Assembly (NCBI RefSeq): GCF_910592395.1 | Contig: NC_088323.1 | Span: 12,819,501-12,883,500, forward strand | Direction: 5' to 3' | Origin: Lineus longissimus | Lineage: Eukaryota > Nemertea > Pilidiophora > Heteronemertea > Lineidae | DNA: 64,000 nucleotides | In this document: piece by piece, positions 52,401 through 60,100 of the stretch | Layout: each line of letters opens with the position of its first letter | Numbering within the stretch: the first letter of the stretch is position 1 | Notes under the pieces: generated by a model | Told to the model about the DNA's origin: nothing | Databases searched by the model: none | What the model saw: only the letters and a program-made list of their open reading frames with translations | Made by a program: the position numbers and the translations under genes

Positions 52401-55058
52401 AGCAGGGAATCAGATCAGACTAAAAATAAAATTCCTTTCTAAATTTTCTGATATCTTCTGATGTAGGTGCACACTGATTTTGAGATCGCGGTGGTTAAGA
52501 AACATTCCTGTTACTGACATTCGTATATAGAAGACTGAGACCACAGTGACTGGTTGAAATGTCCATCACTTTGTTTTAAAAAGAATTCTAATTTCTTAAG
52601 CATTTCAAGTTCTAGTCAAAAGGGTGGTGCCAATGGTCATTCCTATAAAGTGGTGCGATGAACACTCCCAACAGTTACATCTTAATATGCTCAAAATTCA
52701 AAACAAACCTAACACCCTCTCTTTGAAATGGCATCAACGTCTGTACAAGACTTTCTTCAACATTCGACAAGTCTGCGACCGGGATGTGAACAGGGGGATA
52801 TTTTCCACCAAGTTGAGTGCTGAAAACGGCTCTAACCATTGCCGGAAGTGCCTCAACAGTAACGCCATCTACCCGTCGTAGTTTCTCCGCTGAAACAAAC
52901 ATTGGACATGCTTGGCCTGGCTGCTAGAAAGTATGTTAGCGCGTAACATCATGTTGACTTGTCGCTTATGTACATAGTAGTTAGTACATACAACAGTACG
53001 TAAAATTGATGTTACATGCTGACATGTTTTCTAACAACTGCGTCCAGAGGTTTTTGATGAGAGAAAATATCCCATGACCAACTCAGCCTTGTTTCCCACC
53101 AAGGACAAAAATTTTCGGGAATCTCACAAATGCATTTCGGTCTTTTTACCACATTGCAGAATGGCCATGGGATGAGGTGGATTTCCCCCGCCATTCTTTG
53201 TCTTTGAACATGGTTAGAAATATGACTGTGTGTCCTGGGCCCGGATGCTAAATAACGTCGTTAGCTCATACATTGTTAGCATTAGTCTGTAAATTTCATT
53301 TAAAAGAGAAGCATTAGCGCCAACTGTGCAACTGGGTCCTGAGGAGGAAATACTGAGCACTGTAGAACTTACTGAGCGAGTAATAATCTCCCAATTTGAA
53401 TGTCCAGTGTTTAGAAGTCGCATCTGAAATAATAAGAGAGGTAACGACTTTGAAATGGACATTTCCTTTCTATGCAAAAGGTCCAGAAGCTCTTCTGTCT
53501 TTTTTATCTCACTAATTACAGCACATGATATTGTGTAGACGCTTATTGTTGTGTCTGTTTCACAAAGGCCTATTAGTTTTACATGTATTATTGGCATTTG
53601 TACAGGTGCCCTTTAAAACCGGCTAAATAGCGTCTCCACAGTATATATTAGCAGCATAGATGTGAGCAAAATATTACGATTTCTGGGCACCCTTCATTGA
53701 GATGTTTACCTCCAAAGAGAAGGCCTTTTACAGGGCTTGAGATAACCCCCGAAAAGTGTCTTTTGAAACATGAAACTTGGCCCAGGACCCTCATGTTTGA
53801 AATTGTTAACGTAGAAATCTGTTACATGACTCCTCAGATTTTGTCAAGTCTTTAAGTTGACTCCCGAGTAATAGAGTCTAGCTCAAGCCCTGCTTTTTTG
53901 CTCACCCGAAGCAGTATCCAGTATCCAGTAAAAACACAGTATCCAGTAACTCCTACCGCCCTACATGTATGCTTCAAATCAAATATCGTCAAAATACATA
54001 CCATAACAGCGTGTTGGCATCGATTTGAAAATCTCGATAACAGCAGGATGGTACAGGATGTTCACCTCGAATCTTTCCCGACTTATCAAACAACATGTTC
54101 CTTTCACAGTGCTTTTCTGCTGGTGAAACGCTGGAGCATTATTTCCAAGCGTCATTGCAACCTCTTCCGGCCTCATGCCTTTGCCCGCACCTCGACCAGC
54201 CACTGTCTGCACATACTTGTTTGGTTTATTCCACTTGTTAGGAAATGAAGTGTGTTGTTGATATTGCGTGTTCCCTTTTCCACCGAAACTGACAGAGTTA
54301 GTAGTACCAGGGTTATGGTCACCTGGTTTGTATCCAAATGCAGAAAATGCATTGCTTTGTTGAGGTATAGGTTTAGAAACTTTTTCCGTGCACTCATTCT
54401 GCTGCAGTCGTGTATCATTTGTTCCTTTCGTTTGATTAGCACCTGGAGTGTACGTCTTCGGGGTACATGTAGCTGTAGCATTCGAAGAAGGGCGAGAATA
54501 AAAATTTTCCTTTGGTAAGACAGAAGTAGATGGCGCTGTTGTTCCCTTAAACAATGTCTCCCCTCGTATTTGTGGTGCATTTCTTTGCGCACGGAGAGCG
54601 AGTGCCTTTTGTCGACGGGCATCGATCTCTTGCTGTGTACGAAGTTGCTGTGTAGAGATATCACTAGGTTTACTGGGAAGTCCAGTCACACACGTGTTGA
54701 CACTTTTGAAAGATGTGACAAACGGCATTGAGTTTCCTTTGCCATTGGTGTTACCAAAAGAAGCACTGGACCGAGTTTGGTCTTTAGGGGGAATTGTCAC
54801 GGTAGCACAGTTTGATGAACTGATGACAGAGTCTCGATTCGAATTGCTAGTAGCAACTGAAGAAACGCTGGGCGCTGCTTTGGCACTGCTGTGGAATGGC
54901 ACTGAAGAACTGCCAGCAATCCTCGCCGATATTGGCGCAGATGCTAGTGGACTGTATGTCGTCGTGGCATTCTTTGCAGCTCTCTTCAAGAGCGCCTTTT
55001 GGCGGTTGGCCTCGATTCTCTGCCGCTGTTCAGCTGTAAGTTTAACAGAGTCTCCCAT
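34439..55058 (-). CDS. SMARCAL1: SMARCAL1/HARP annealing helicase, complete, 13 coding exons, 947 aa
   Basis: Nuclear SNF2-family enzyme that uses ATP to rewind RPA-coated single strands and remodel stalled forks. Exons (minus): 55058-54002, 53423-53373, 52889-52709, 51941-51791, 51063-50836, 49121-48950, 47478-47291, 45572-45502, 44168-44069, 43482-43300, 41206-41012, 35408-35279, 34575-34439; 2844 nt, all phases close. Residues 6-29 ([20 protein letters not shown]) form the RPA-binding motif. A long low-complexity linker follows, then one HARP domain (about 319-370: [13 protein letters not shown] ... [12 protein letters not shown]). Helicase motifs: DDMGLGKT with Lys449, DESH 535-538, LLSGTPA 563-569, KFLVFAHH, and [11 protein letters not shown] 798-808 with its arginine finger. 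The human protein is 954 aa with two HARP domains; the second is absent here. An acceptor at about 55091 suggests a 5'UTR intron. Confidence 0.97.
34616..34777. mobile_element. pogo-like MITE in SMARCAL1 intron 12
   Basis: tacagtggaacctcccttag to gaggttccactgta, 162 bp. Starts 41 bp from the exon 13 acceptor, slightly shortened in the middle. Confidence 0.85.
35036..35185. mobile_element. MITE of about 150 bp in SMARCAL1 intron 12
   Basis: Left agattcatgcacttgattgg, right complement agattcatgcacttgattgg; inverted ends of about 29 bp. The centre carries tgacgtgacgtgacgtc. It lies 94 bp beyond exon 12. Confidence 0.8.
35671..35799. repeat. 41-bp tandem repeat, 3 copies
   Basis: Unit aacaaagtttacaacacgat followed by gtcagatcgtcattgagaaac; the third copy is diverged. 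SMARCAL1 intron 11. Confidence 0.85.
35933..36112. repeat. Left copy of the direct repeat flanking the MULE
   Basis: ggtcaaactgccccgagggc through aaaacctttaaaaa. The partner at 39217-39397 differs by one substitution (gggcgg/gggtgg) and one base of the final A run. Confidence 0.92.
36113..36300. repeat. Left terminal arm of MULE: 15-bp tandem repeats
   Basis: About 12 units of ctgtttcgcctattc and variants (tttggcc, ttccgcc, attcgcc). It is the inverted partner of 39040-39216. The resulting FRLF-repeat reading frame is not a protein. Confidence 0.9.
36765..38384 (-). CDS. FLYWCH-MULE transposase, 2 exons, 469 aa, apparently intact
   Basis: DDE transposase that would cut and paste this element. 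Exons 38384-38218 and 38007-36765 (167+1243 nt) join as AG|C across ag|gtaatatt and cctttcag|c. Exon 1 encodes most of a FLYWCH zinc finger (F8, W38, C40, C45), completed by H63 and H65 in exon 2 (GEHNHL). The MULE core follows: [11 protein letters not shown] (Asp192), [12 protein letters not shown] (Asp260), CRFHFGQ (Cys281, His284) and [11 protein letters not shown] (Glu386). All three catalytic acids are present and no stop or frameshift interrupts the gene. The two adjacent ATGs at 38384 and 38381 both precede the finger; I chose the first. It is transcribed in the same direction as its host gene SMARCAL1, inside intron 11. The intron is inferred from motif continuity and consensus sites only. 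Confidence 0.88.
38668..38931 (-). CDS. Unrecognised 87-codon frame inside the MULE
   Basis: Frame upstream of the transposase on the same strand. It begins at a methionine, contains [19 protein letters not shown] and ends in IKTFF. I recognise no domain. It could be an accessory protein of the element, an upstream exon or chance; the opposite strand is also open here. The 280 bp between it and the transposase ATG contain nothing I can identify. Confidence 0.3.
   Translation of the reverse strand: MRSTRAVLIIQQMTDSEVLISILKGFKIKQIKYDLKGIYVPFSSKNDPAWCPELRLIVACEDDVTHFIPTQAVIGYDTKTAPIKTFF
39040..39216. repeat. Right terminal arm of MULE: 15-bp tandem repeats
   Basis: About 11 units of aataggcgaaacagg with occasional extra a or t. 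Complement of the left arm. Confidence 0.9.
39217..39397. repeat. Right copy of the direct repeat flanking the MULE
   Basis: ggtcaaactgccccgagggt through aaaacctttaaaaaa, after which the host sequence continues (gtggaaattattg) to the inverted end ttgaggcct near 39510. Confidence 0.92.
39650..40420 (-). pseudogene. 5'-truncated CR1-like LINE with ORF2 C-terminus and (TTACA)n tail
   Basis: Open frame of 200+ codons (to 39733) reads [58 protein letters not shown] and [11 protein letters not shown], the C-terminal domain of CR1/L2-type ORF2 proteins. After the stop come gcgccttgaacac, ggcgctctatataaa and five ttaca units, the short-repeat tail of such elements. The frame extends upstream to about 40418. 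The catalytic reverse transcriptase part is missing. SMARCAL1 intron 11, sense to the host gene. Confidence 0.88.
40555..40741. mobile_element. pogo-like MITE copy at 40.6 kb
   Basis: tacagcagaacctctctatt to agagaggttccactgta, 187 bp, with a small local insertion (taagccaagagagg) before the right end. Confidence 0.85.
40904..40965. repeat. 22-bp tandem repeat next to SMARCAL1 exon 11
   Basis: Nearly three copies of tggaaccttcttcatggcct ac, ending about 47 bp from the exon 11 donor. Confidence 0.85.
41361..43007 (-). mobile_element. GGCTCACC...GGTGAGC family element in SMARCAL1 intron 10, 1.65 kb
   Basis: Minus-strand start at 43007 (ttttggctcaccgtagggg), short (GTC)n tract, then blocks of about 340 bp. 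Those at about 42000-42290 and 42300-42600 are nearly identical (a recent internal duplication). Ends cggtgagcacaatggcccct ggccgtttcatttt at 41361. Confidence 0.83.
43530..43995 (+). mobile_element. Possible piggyBac relic
   Basis: Right end ggcagtgaaacag followed by TTAA (43992-43995) resembles the piggyBac-type end at 50225-50242. A short frame at about 43606-43830 has an acidic stretch ([18 protein letters not shown]) like piggyBac transposase N-termini. A matching left end was not found. Confidence 0.35.
44555..44923. mobile_element. MITE, TIR tagcatgccgcgaag, copy 3, SMARCAL1 intron 8
   Basis: 369 bp with ends tagcatgccgcgaag / cttcgcggaatgcta; flanks taa and tta. Same orientation as copy 2. 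A (ATA)n run lies upstream at about 44256-44274. Confidence 0.85.
45600..46084 (-). pseudogene. CR1-like LINE 3' fragment with (GATA)n tail
   Basis: Minus-strand coding, frame-broken near 46050, shows HISPV, ELHWLPI and [20 protein letters not shown], then [18 protein letters not shown] and [12 protein letters not shown] before the stop at 45730. The 3' part has gttaagcgcctttgaacgg, gggcgctatataaatg and seven gata units. A SINE has inserted at its upstream end. SMARCAL1 intron 7. Confidence 0.85.
46085..46478 (-). mobile_element. tRNA-headed SINE, copy 2, with 12-bp target duplication
   Basis: Flanked by catcataatgag at 46073-46084 and 46479-46490. Minus-strand head: ggagcctcatggcctagtgg ttaac (A box) and gggttcgatcccg (B box), the pol III promoter pattern. 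394 bp; related to 33635-34037. It sits in the upstream end of a CR1-like fragment. Confidence 0.88.
47515..47732 (-). repeat. Dispersed repeat, partner of 23137-23355
   Basis: Minus-strand copy ending ttaaccctccaactgcc at 47732. It comes within about 35 bp of the SMARCAL1 exon 7 acceptor. Confidence 0.6.
47915..48116. mobile_element. pogo-like MITE in SMARCAL1 intron 6
   Basis: tacggttgaatctcccttaa to gtgaggttctgctgta, 202 bp, more diverged than most copies. Confidence 0.8.
48150..48340 (-). mobile_element. tRNA-derived SINE fragment
   Basis: Minus strand: gtcagagtggtgcggtggta (A box) and cccgggttcgattcccgg (B box), followed by ctccggggtctctggtttcc. The acceptor-stem halves do not pair, so it is a SINE head rather than a working tRNA gene. 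Confidence 0.65.
49471..49677. mobile_element. Short TTAA-type MITE, copy 2
   Basis: aaaaggacaatatagtcagt to ccccctttaaagga; partner of 32887-33107. SMARCAL1 intron 5. Confidence 0.65.
49770..50238 (-). mobile_element. Internally deleted piggyBac-type element with transposase N-terminal frame
   Basis: TTAA at 49766-49769 and 50239-50242 bracket 14-bp inverted ends ctctttcactgcca / tggcagtgaaagag. On the minus strand a frame from 50134 encodes about 100 residues: an acidic Ser/Asp-rich start ([11 protein letters not shown]) then [11 protein letters not shown], like the N-terminus of piggyBac/PGBD transposases. The catalytic core is missing. SMARCAL1 intron 5. Confidence 0.75.
50311..50792. 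mobile_element. Long palindrome with hammerhead-like cores, Penelope-like terminal repeat pair
   Basis: Arms 50311-50526 and 50541-50757 are about 96% complementary around a 14-base loop, followed by a 35-bp tail. A 12-bp target duplication gtagcatagggt lies at 50299-50310 and 50793-50804. Each arm, outward-reading, contains cctgatgaggg, a stem-loop (ggttc-gagc-gaacc or ggttc-aagc-gaacc) and cgaaat, the order of conserved boxes in hammerhead ribozymes. Penelope-like elements carry hammerheads in their terminal repeats and have inverted, tailed termini, hence the call. No reverse transcriptase is present. Stem III and the cleavage site were not convincingly found. The element ends about 30 bp from the exon 5 donor of SMARCAL1. 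Confidence 0.65.
51430..51775. repeat. Dispersed repeat, uninterrupted partner of 6.2-6.97 kb
   Basis: Same words as the 6.2 kb copy, with the undisturbed ggctttataatgagcctaat where that copy holds a MITE. It ends 16 bp from the exon 4 donor of SMARCAL1. Confidence 0.7.
51958..52156. mobile_element. pogo-like MITE in SMARCAL1 intron 3
   Basis: Left taaggtagaacctccctta, right aaagaggttccactga; an internal duplication of aacctctctattaaggaca. Begins 17 bp from the exon 4 acceptor. Confidence 0.8.
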
Positions 55059-57133
55059 CTTGACTGAATCTTCGCTTCATTTGAGCCAAACTGAAAGTAG
55101 AAATCAGCTTACAATAGGCCCTTTGCCAGATATGCCTGTACCACCTAGGGTCGGCAAAGCAAACCATAGGTTATTATGCACTGGCTGAAGTTGGTTCCTT
55201 ATTCCTTATTCCTGATTGTACTTATTCCCGATCCTCGGACGGTTATGGTTGGGGTTAGCATAGCCCTTTTATTGCCAATAATAACTGTATTTAGCCCTCA
55301 CTATAATGAATTACTGACTTAGCGCCGACATTGGGAACAAGGAATAAGTAATTACATGTACCGGTACTTGAAAATCGGGCATAAGGAATAAGGAATAAGA
55401 AGTCAACTTCAGGCTGGTTTACCATGGTCAGTGACGCCAGAAAATGCCTCCCGAGCCATTGTCTGGCGTCTTTTACAGTAAAAATCTATTGTAAAGATGT
55501 ATTGTTTTGCCGACCCTAGGTGGTACTGGCGTATTTAGCAAAGGGCCTATTCTTTTTTCGAATTTAAGTTTTAACAACAAAAAACATCTACATTCTGAAG
55601 GCCTTTGAAAATGAGACTGTTATACTTGGTAACTCTAACCAGAAAACCAGGTTGCCATTCTACCTAATACAGCGCCACGGTATAATCATCTGATTCTGAG
55701 TCTATCATAAGCTCATACTGTCTTGTATAAATTGATTGCCCTGGTACAGGTACATCACATGGTACAAGAAACCTCCATTTTACGTCACATTCGGAGGATG
55801 ACGCTTCCCACATCACATCAGTCATTGTCAAAATCAACAAAGATTTTTTAAATAATGAACATTTGTGAGGTGGCTCTGAACTAATTGGGGAGGTGGACGT
55901 AAAACCAGAAATTTCATTCTTATGGCCTTTAGTTAGAGTTGACCCGCTACTACTCTATCTCCAAGATTCTAGATGCACAAAGACTGTCCGAGACAGGTGC
56001 GCAAGGATACTGTAAATTAGAATCCCCGGGGGTCACTCCTAAAGAAGGGGTATGCACATGTCCATGGAATTTGCGCTTTCACGCTTTTCCTGGGTGCTGA
56101 TTTATAATATTGTGTTTGAAGGCCTAACGTTTAATGCAGGTTGATTTAGCGTATCCATTCCATGGCTGTGGGCTATTGCAGGTAGGCCTTTTTCTGGGAC
56201 ACGAATGTTATGATACCACTTTCTATGGGAGTGACCCTCCGGGACTAATGTTGTACGATATTGTATGGCCACCTCATGAGATGATCGTGCGTTATATTGC
56301 CAGTTTTTGAAGGGAATTACTACAATTAGTGTCATGACGTAAATGGCGACACAACGCAGAAGTGGCGATTCTTCAAGTACAATATCATCATGCCGTGCAA
56401 CAATAGAATCATTACAATCAATCAGCAACCACATAACAGTCTCACCAACAACTGAACAAAAGGCACATTTTTTAAGCCTATCATTATCAAGGGACCTTTT
56501 ACCATGTTAACACAGCTAGTGACAATGACGTGACAGTGACAGAGATAGGGCCTAGAGACTGACGCTGAGAATGAGTCGATCAGTATGACACTGACATCAT
56601 TACATGATTAGGCCTACATTTTTCACTAGGCTAGACCTACAATACATGTCACTTGTCAGATGTAGGCCTACTATACAGTGATTCGACAGAGCTCGAGGGC
56701 TGACCTGCTGGCTCTTCTATGAATACCTTTTTTTCTCAAACGATTATCTGATCGAAAAAAACCTTTACTGCTGCACTGTCGGTGTCTCCAACAACAGCAT
56801 TTTGGAGATTCCACGGATTCCACAACAATACCTTTGCATGACAAAATATCAAATCACTTTCAACATGTCGGAGGTGCTCAAAAAATTGACTTTTTCTTTC
56901 TATCAAAACGCCCCTCCGCGATGAAGAGTTCCATTTTTTAAACACATAACAACCCAAACCATGTCTTGGGACATCGTTTGGACTGTTTATTGAAAAAATC
57001 AGAAAAGTGTGGGAGTTGCAAATGTTGTTTTCTGCAAATTCCCTGTTGAAAGTAGGCATAGTTATCACCGAAGGTGTTGTCTTTTTTGTGGATTCAGTCG
57101 ATTCTCTTGCTGAGAGTTCTCTGCCAACTTATG
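55059..57133. promoter_or_regulatory. Divergent 5' region between SMARCAL1 (-) and PSMC3IP (+)
   Basis: 2.1 kb between start codons. A SMARCAL1 5'UTR acceptor (ctactttcag, about 55091-55100 on the minus strand) implies a first non-coding exon further right. A MITE occupies 55113-55551. The rest (55552-57130) has short frames on both strands (for example 56102-56434 and 56736-57068, minus) that match nothing I recognise. Promoters were not located. Confidence 0.45.
55113..55551. mobile_element. Inverted-repeat MITE just upstream of SMARCAL1, 439 bp
   Basis: Ends of about 50 bp: aataggccctttgccagata with ccacctagggtcggcaaa, and the complement on the right (tttgccgaccctaggtgg, aaagggcctatt). 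A second inverted pair lies inside: tgaagttgg.tccttattcc / ggaataagaagtcaacttca. This suggests nesting. Confidence 0.8.
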
Positions 57134-60100
57134 ATGAGCAAATCAAAGGAAGCCGAAGGTAAACGTCCGAGAAAGTTAAAAGTTTACATGGTGTCCCAAA
57201 AAATCACTCTGGAGTCTGACTCAGTGACTGCCACTGGACTGGTGATTCATTTTCATGGAAGGCAATATTTTTACAGATAGGCCTAGCTGTGTTTACAAAA
57301 TGAGGTCACACTTGAATCAAAGGCCCAGATATTGGCCTTGCTCATTTGCTGAAGAATTCACTGCAATTTTTTGGCGTCGGGGAGTAGATTACTGTGCACT
57401 GGTGTGCAGTGTCTGGACTCTGGCGTCGTATGTTATGTATCCCGTTTCAAAATAGTGGCACATTTCTTAACCACTAGGGACATGAACTTGAATTAACTTT
57501 GTACACAGAACCCCCCATGTCAGGTGACTCTGACACTGAATGTCAGTCCGATCTGATTCTTGACTTGGCCACCAGGGGTCAAAAGTGGAAACCTAAAAAG
57601 TGTGATATCTCTCTTAGGTTAATATAAGTGACTCGTTTTCGATAAAATTTTTATGATAGGTTCTCCTAGCAAGGATACATCACAATCACAATAAGGGTTT
57701 TTGATTTGACCTAATTTTCAAGGTGTAAATTGGCCATTATTTTGAGTATAACTATGGCATGTTTCTTAACCGCTTTAAAAGCAATGGCTTTGAAACTTGG
57801 TACCCTTGATCTCCTAGGCTTACTCGTAGTGGTAGTTTTGGCTCTATAACAACATGTCATGATCGGTGTTGGATGAGGAAAATCAGGCCTACAACAAGTT
57901 TGTTGTAGTATGGGATTTTGTGGCGGCCTCTTTTGTGTTATGATCATGGCCAATGGTAATTAAATTAAGACAAAAGATTGCTGCAATTTCAAATTTTTTA
58001 TAATTTATTCATAAAAGAGGCCTTATACATTCTTTCCTATAGTGACAAAATAATGCCCTATTGGGGTCATAATTTGTAGAATATATTTCCCAGGACATTA
58101 AAGTTGAGAAGTCTGGTTTTTTGCCTTTCACTTAGTTCTGTCCCTTGTTGTTTCTTCCGTCCCTTTTTTTAATTTCTTTTTAAAATTATCTCAATATCTG
58201 ACCTAAAATACGAGAACGGAGAACTCTTGCCATGGCATTTGACATCTGAGATGTTACTTGGACACATCTGTGACAATTAGCTCCTGCTCTCATTGCGTGA
58301 ACGTGATGATGCTGAGGTTATTCTTGCTTTAAAGACTTTGTTTACTTCCAGCTTCAGCTGCTGTGCTTGGTTATCTGAACCGACAGAACAGGCCTTACAG
58401 TGCTAATGACATCTTCAATAATCTTCATAAAGAATTTGGCAAAACTGTGAGTTCCTGTTGTTTTGACCTCCCATATTTTTGTGGTGCCTTATTTTGCGAG
58501 TGAGGTATATAGGTTGAGAACAGCCAATTTCAAATTCAAAAGAACATTTTGAGCAAGATGATGACGGATGGAGCCCATTTTAAACCAAAATAATACTAGC
58601 TAAGATTCAGTGGAGCCTCACTTAGCAGACACCTCTCTATTAAGGACAACATCTCTATAAGGGCACTATTTTTAGTCCCAAGTGAGATGTTTCTATTTAA
58701 TTCGACCACTCTAATCAGAACACCTCTCTATTAAGGACTGCACTAGTCAGTCCTGAGGGTGTCCTTTTAGAGAGGTTCTACTGTACAGTTTCAAAGCTTC
58801 TACTGTCAATAATTTATAAGCAAAGTGACACTCCTCCATTGGTTGCATCGTAGCTTAAAATATGTGTCTTTTTCAGACGTTGTAGAATTATCAAATACAT
58901 CTATCATGTCTATAGAGCTATTGACACAAATTTTTGTGACTTATTGGGACGACCGCTGTCCTGAATTTCGTTTCCGCTGAAAATGCCTTGAAAATGTGAC
59001 TTCAATCTTTTGATGACTCATTGGGTAATAGGAGAAACCTTGAATTTCAAGATAACCAATTTCCATACCCTGGGAGAACGATCAGTCGGGGGCTTTCTCA
59101 CTCACACCTAAAGTTGGCCTTCTTAATATTTCTTTTTGTTGATGAGGGTTATTGGCTGATGAGGAGGTGATAATTTGGAACACATATTTGTTTTTCCAGG
59201 CTGTTGAAAAATGTCTCGAGTCTATGGCGGACGATGGCAAAATCAAGAGGAAGTTGAACGGGAAGCAGAAAGTGTATGCTGCCGATCAGGTGAGCTCAAA
59301 TCATTACGACCAAACTTCACATGGCTACCCAGGTTTCTAACGGCTGTATCCTTTATTGTCCTCAGGGGTGGAGTTTCGAGAATTTGGCCAGTTATATATG
59401 TAATTAACAGCCTTGTTGTGCAAACAAGGCATAGCATCCTTCACTTACCCGTCATACCGGCTCCAGATATAGCTTTGGCTCCAGGCAAAACCTGGCGTTC
59501 GCTTCAAAAATAGTCACCAAACTTAGCACTTGGTGGCCCAGATGGATGCTAAATATATCCTATGGGAGTTGATTATTTCTATTTGGGGTAGAATACTATT
59601 TTTTAAATGCTATGGGCAGCGGTAGTGCAGTGGTAGCGCAGTGGAAGAGAGTCGGCCTCATGATCAGGAGGTTGTGGGTTCGACTCCCGGCCGAGTCACT
59701 CCTTGCCCTTGGTTCCCCGACTGGTCAAGTTCAAGTGAGCACCTTCTGGTTGCTCCTTGACACCCCTGATTGATTTCTGTGGAGACCGGGGTAATAATAT
59801 GATATCCCAAATTGCTTTGAGCGAGACCTATAGTGTCGAGGAATTGCGCTATATAAAAGACTCATTATTATTAATCATTATTTTTACCCCCTTTTTGGCC
59901 ACTTACGGTCAATTTACCGTAAAATTAGGCCACAAAGTTATAAAGTAACATTTTTGTAAGGCTAGCGGTAGAAAATGCCAACAGTTATAATTTTAGGAAA
60001 TTTATGCATTAAAAACACCGTTCAATTATTCTTTGGTTTGATATATCTCCTAAAAACAAAAAAAAATCCAAGTTGGAAATTGTGCTGGTGTCCTCCCGGG

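Noticed and set aside
53012-53194. Candidate SMARCAL1 exon reading [10 protein letters not shown]
   Set aside because: No acceptor in the needed phase; the 51-bp exon 53423-53373 has strong sites, correct phase and the HARP motif [12 protein letters not shown].
54173-55188. Long frames overlapping SMARCAL1 exon 1 in other frames and on the plus strand
   Set aside because: Shadows of the 1057-bp coding exon.
59612-59690. tRNA gene on the plus strand
   Set aside because: Head of a SINE with body and LINE-type tail; no proper acceptor stem.
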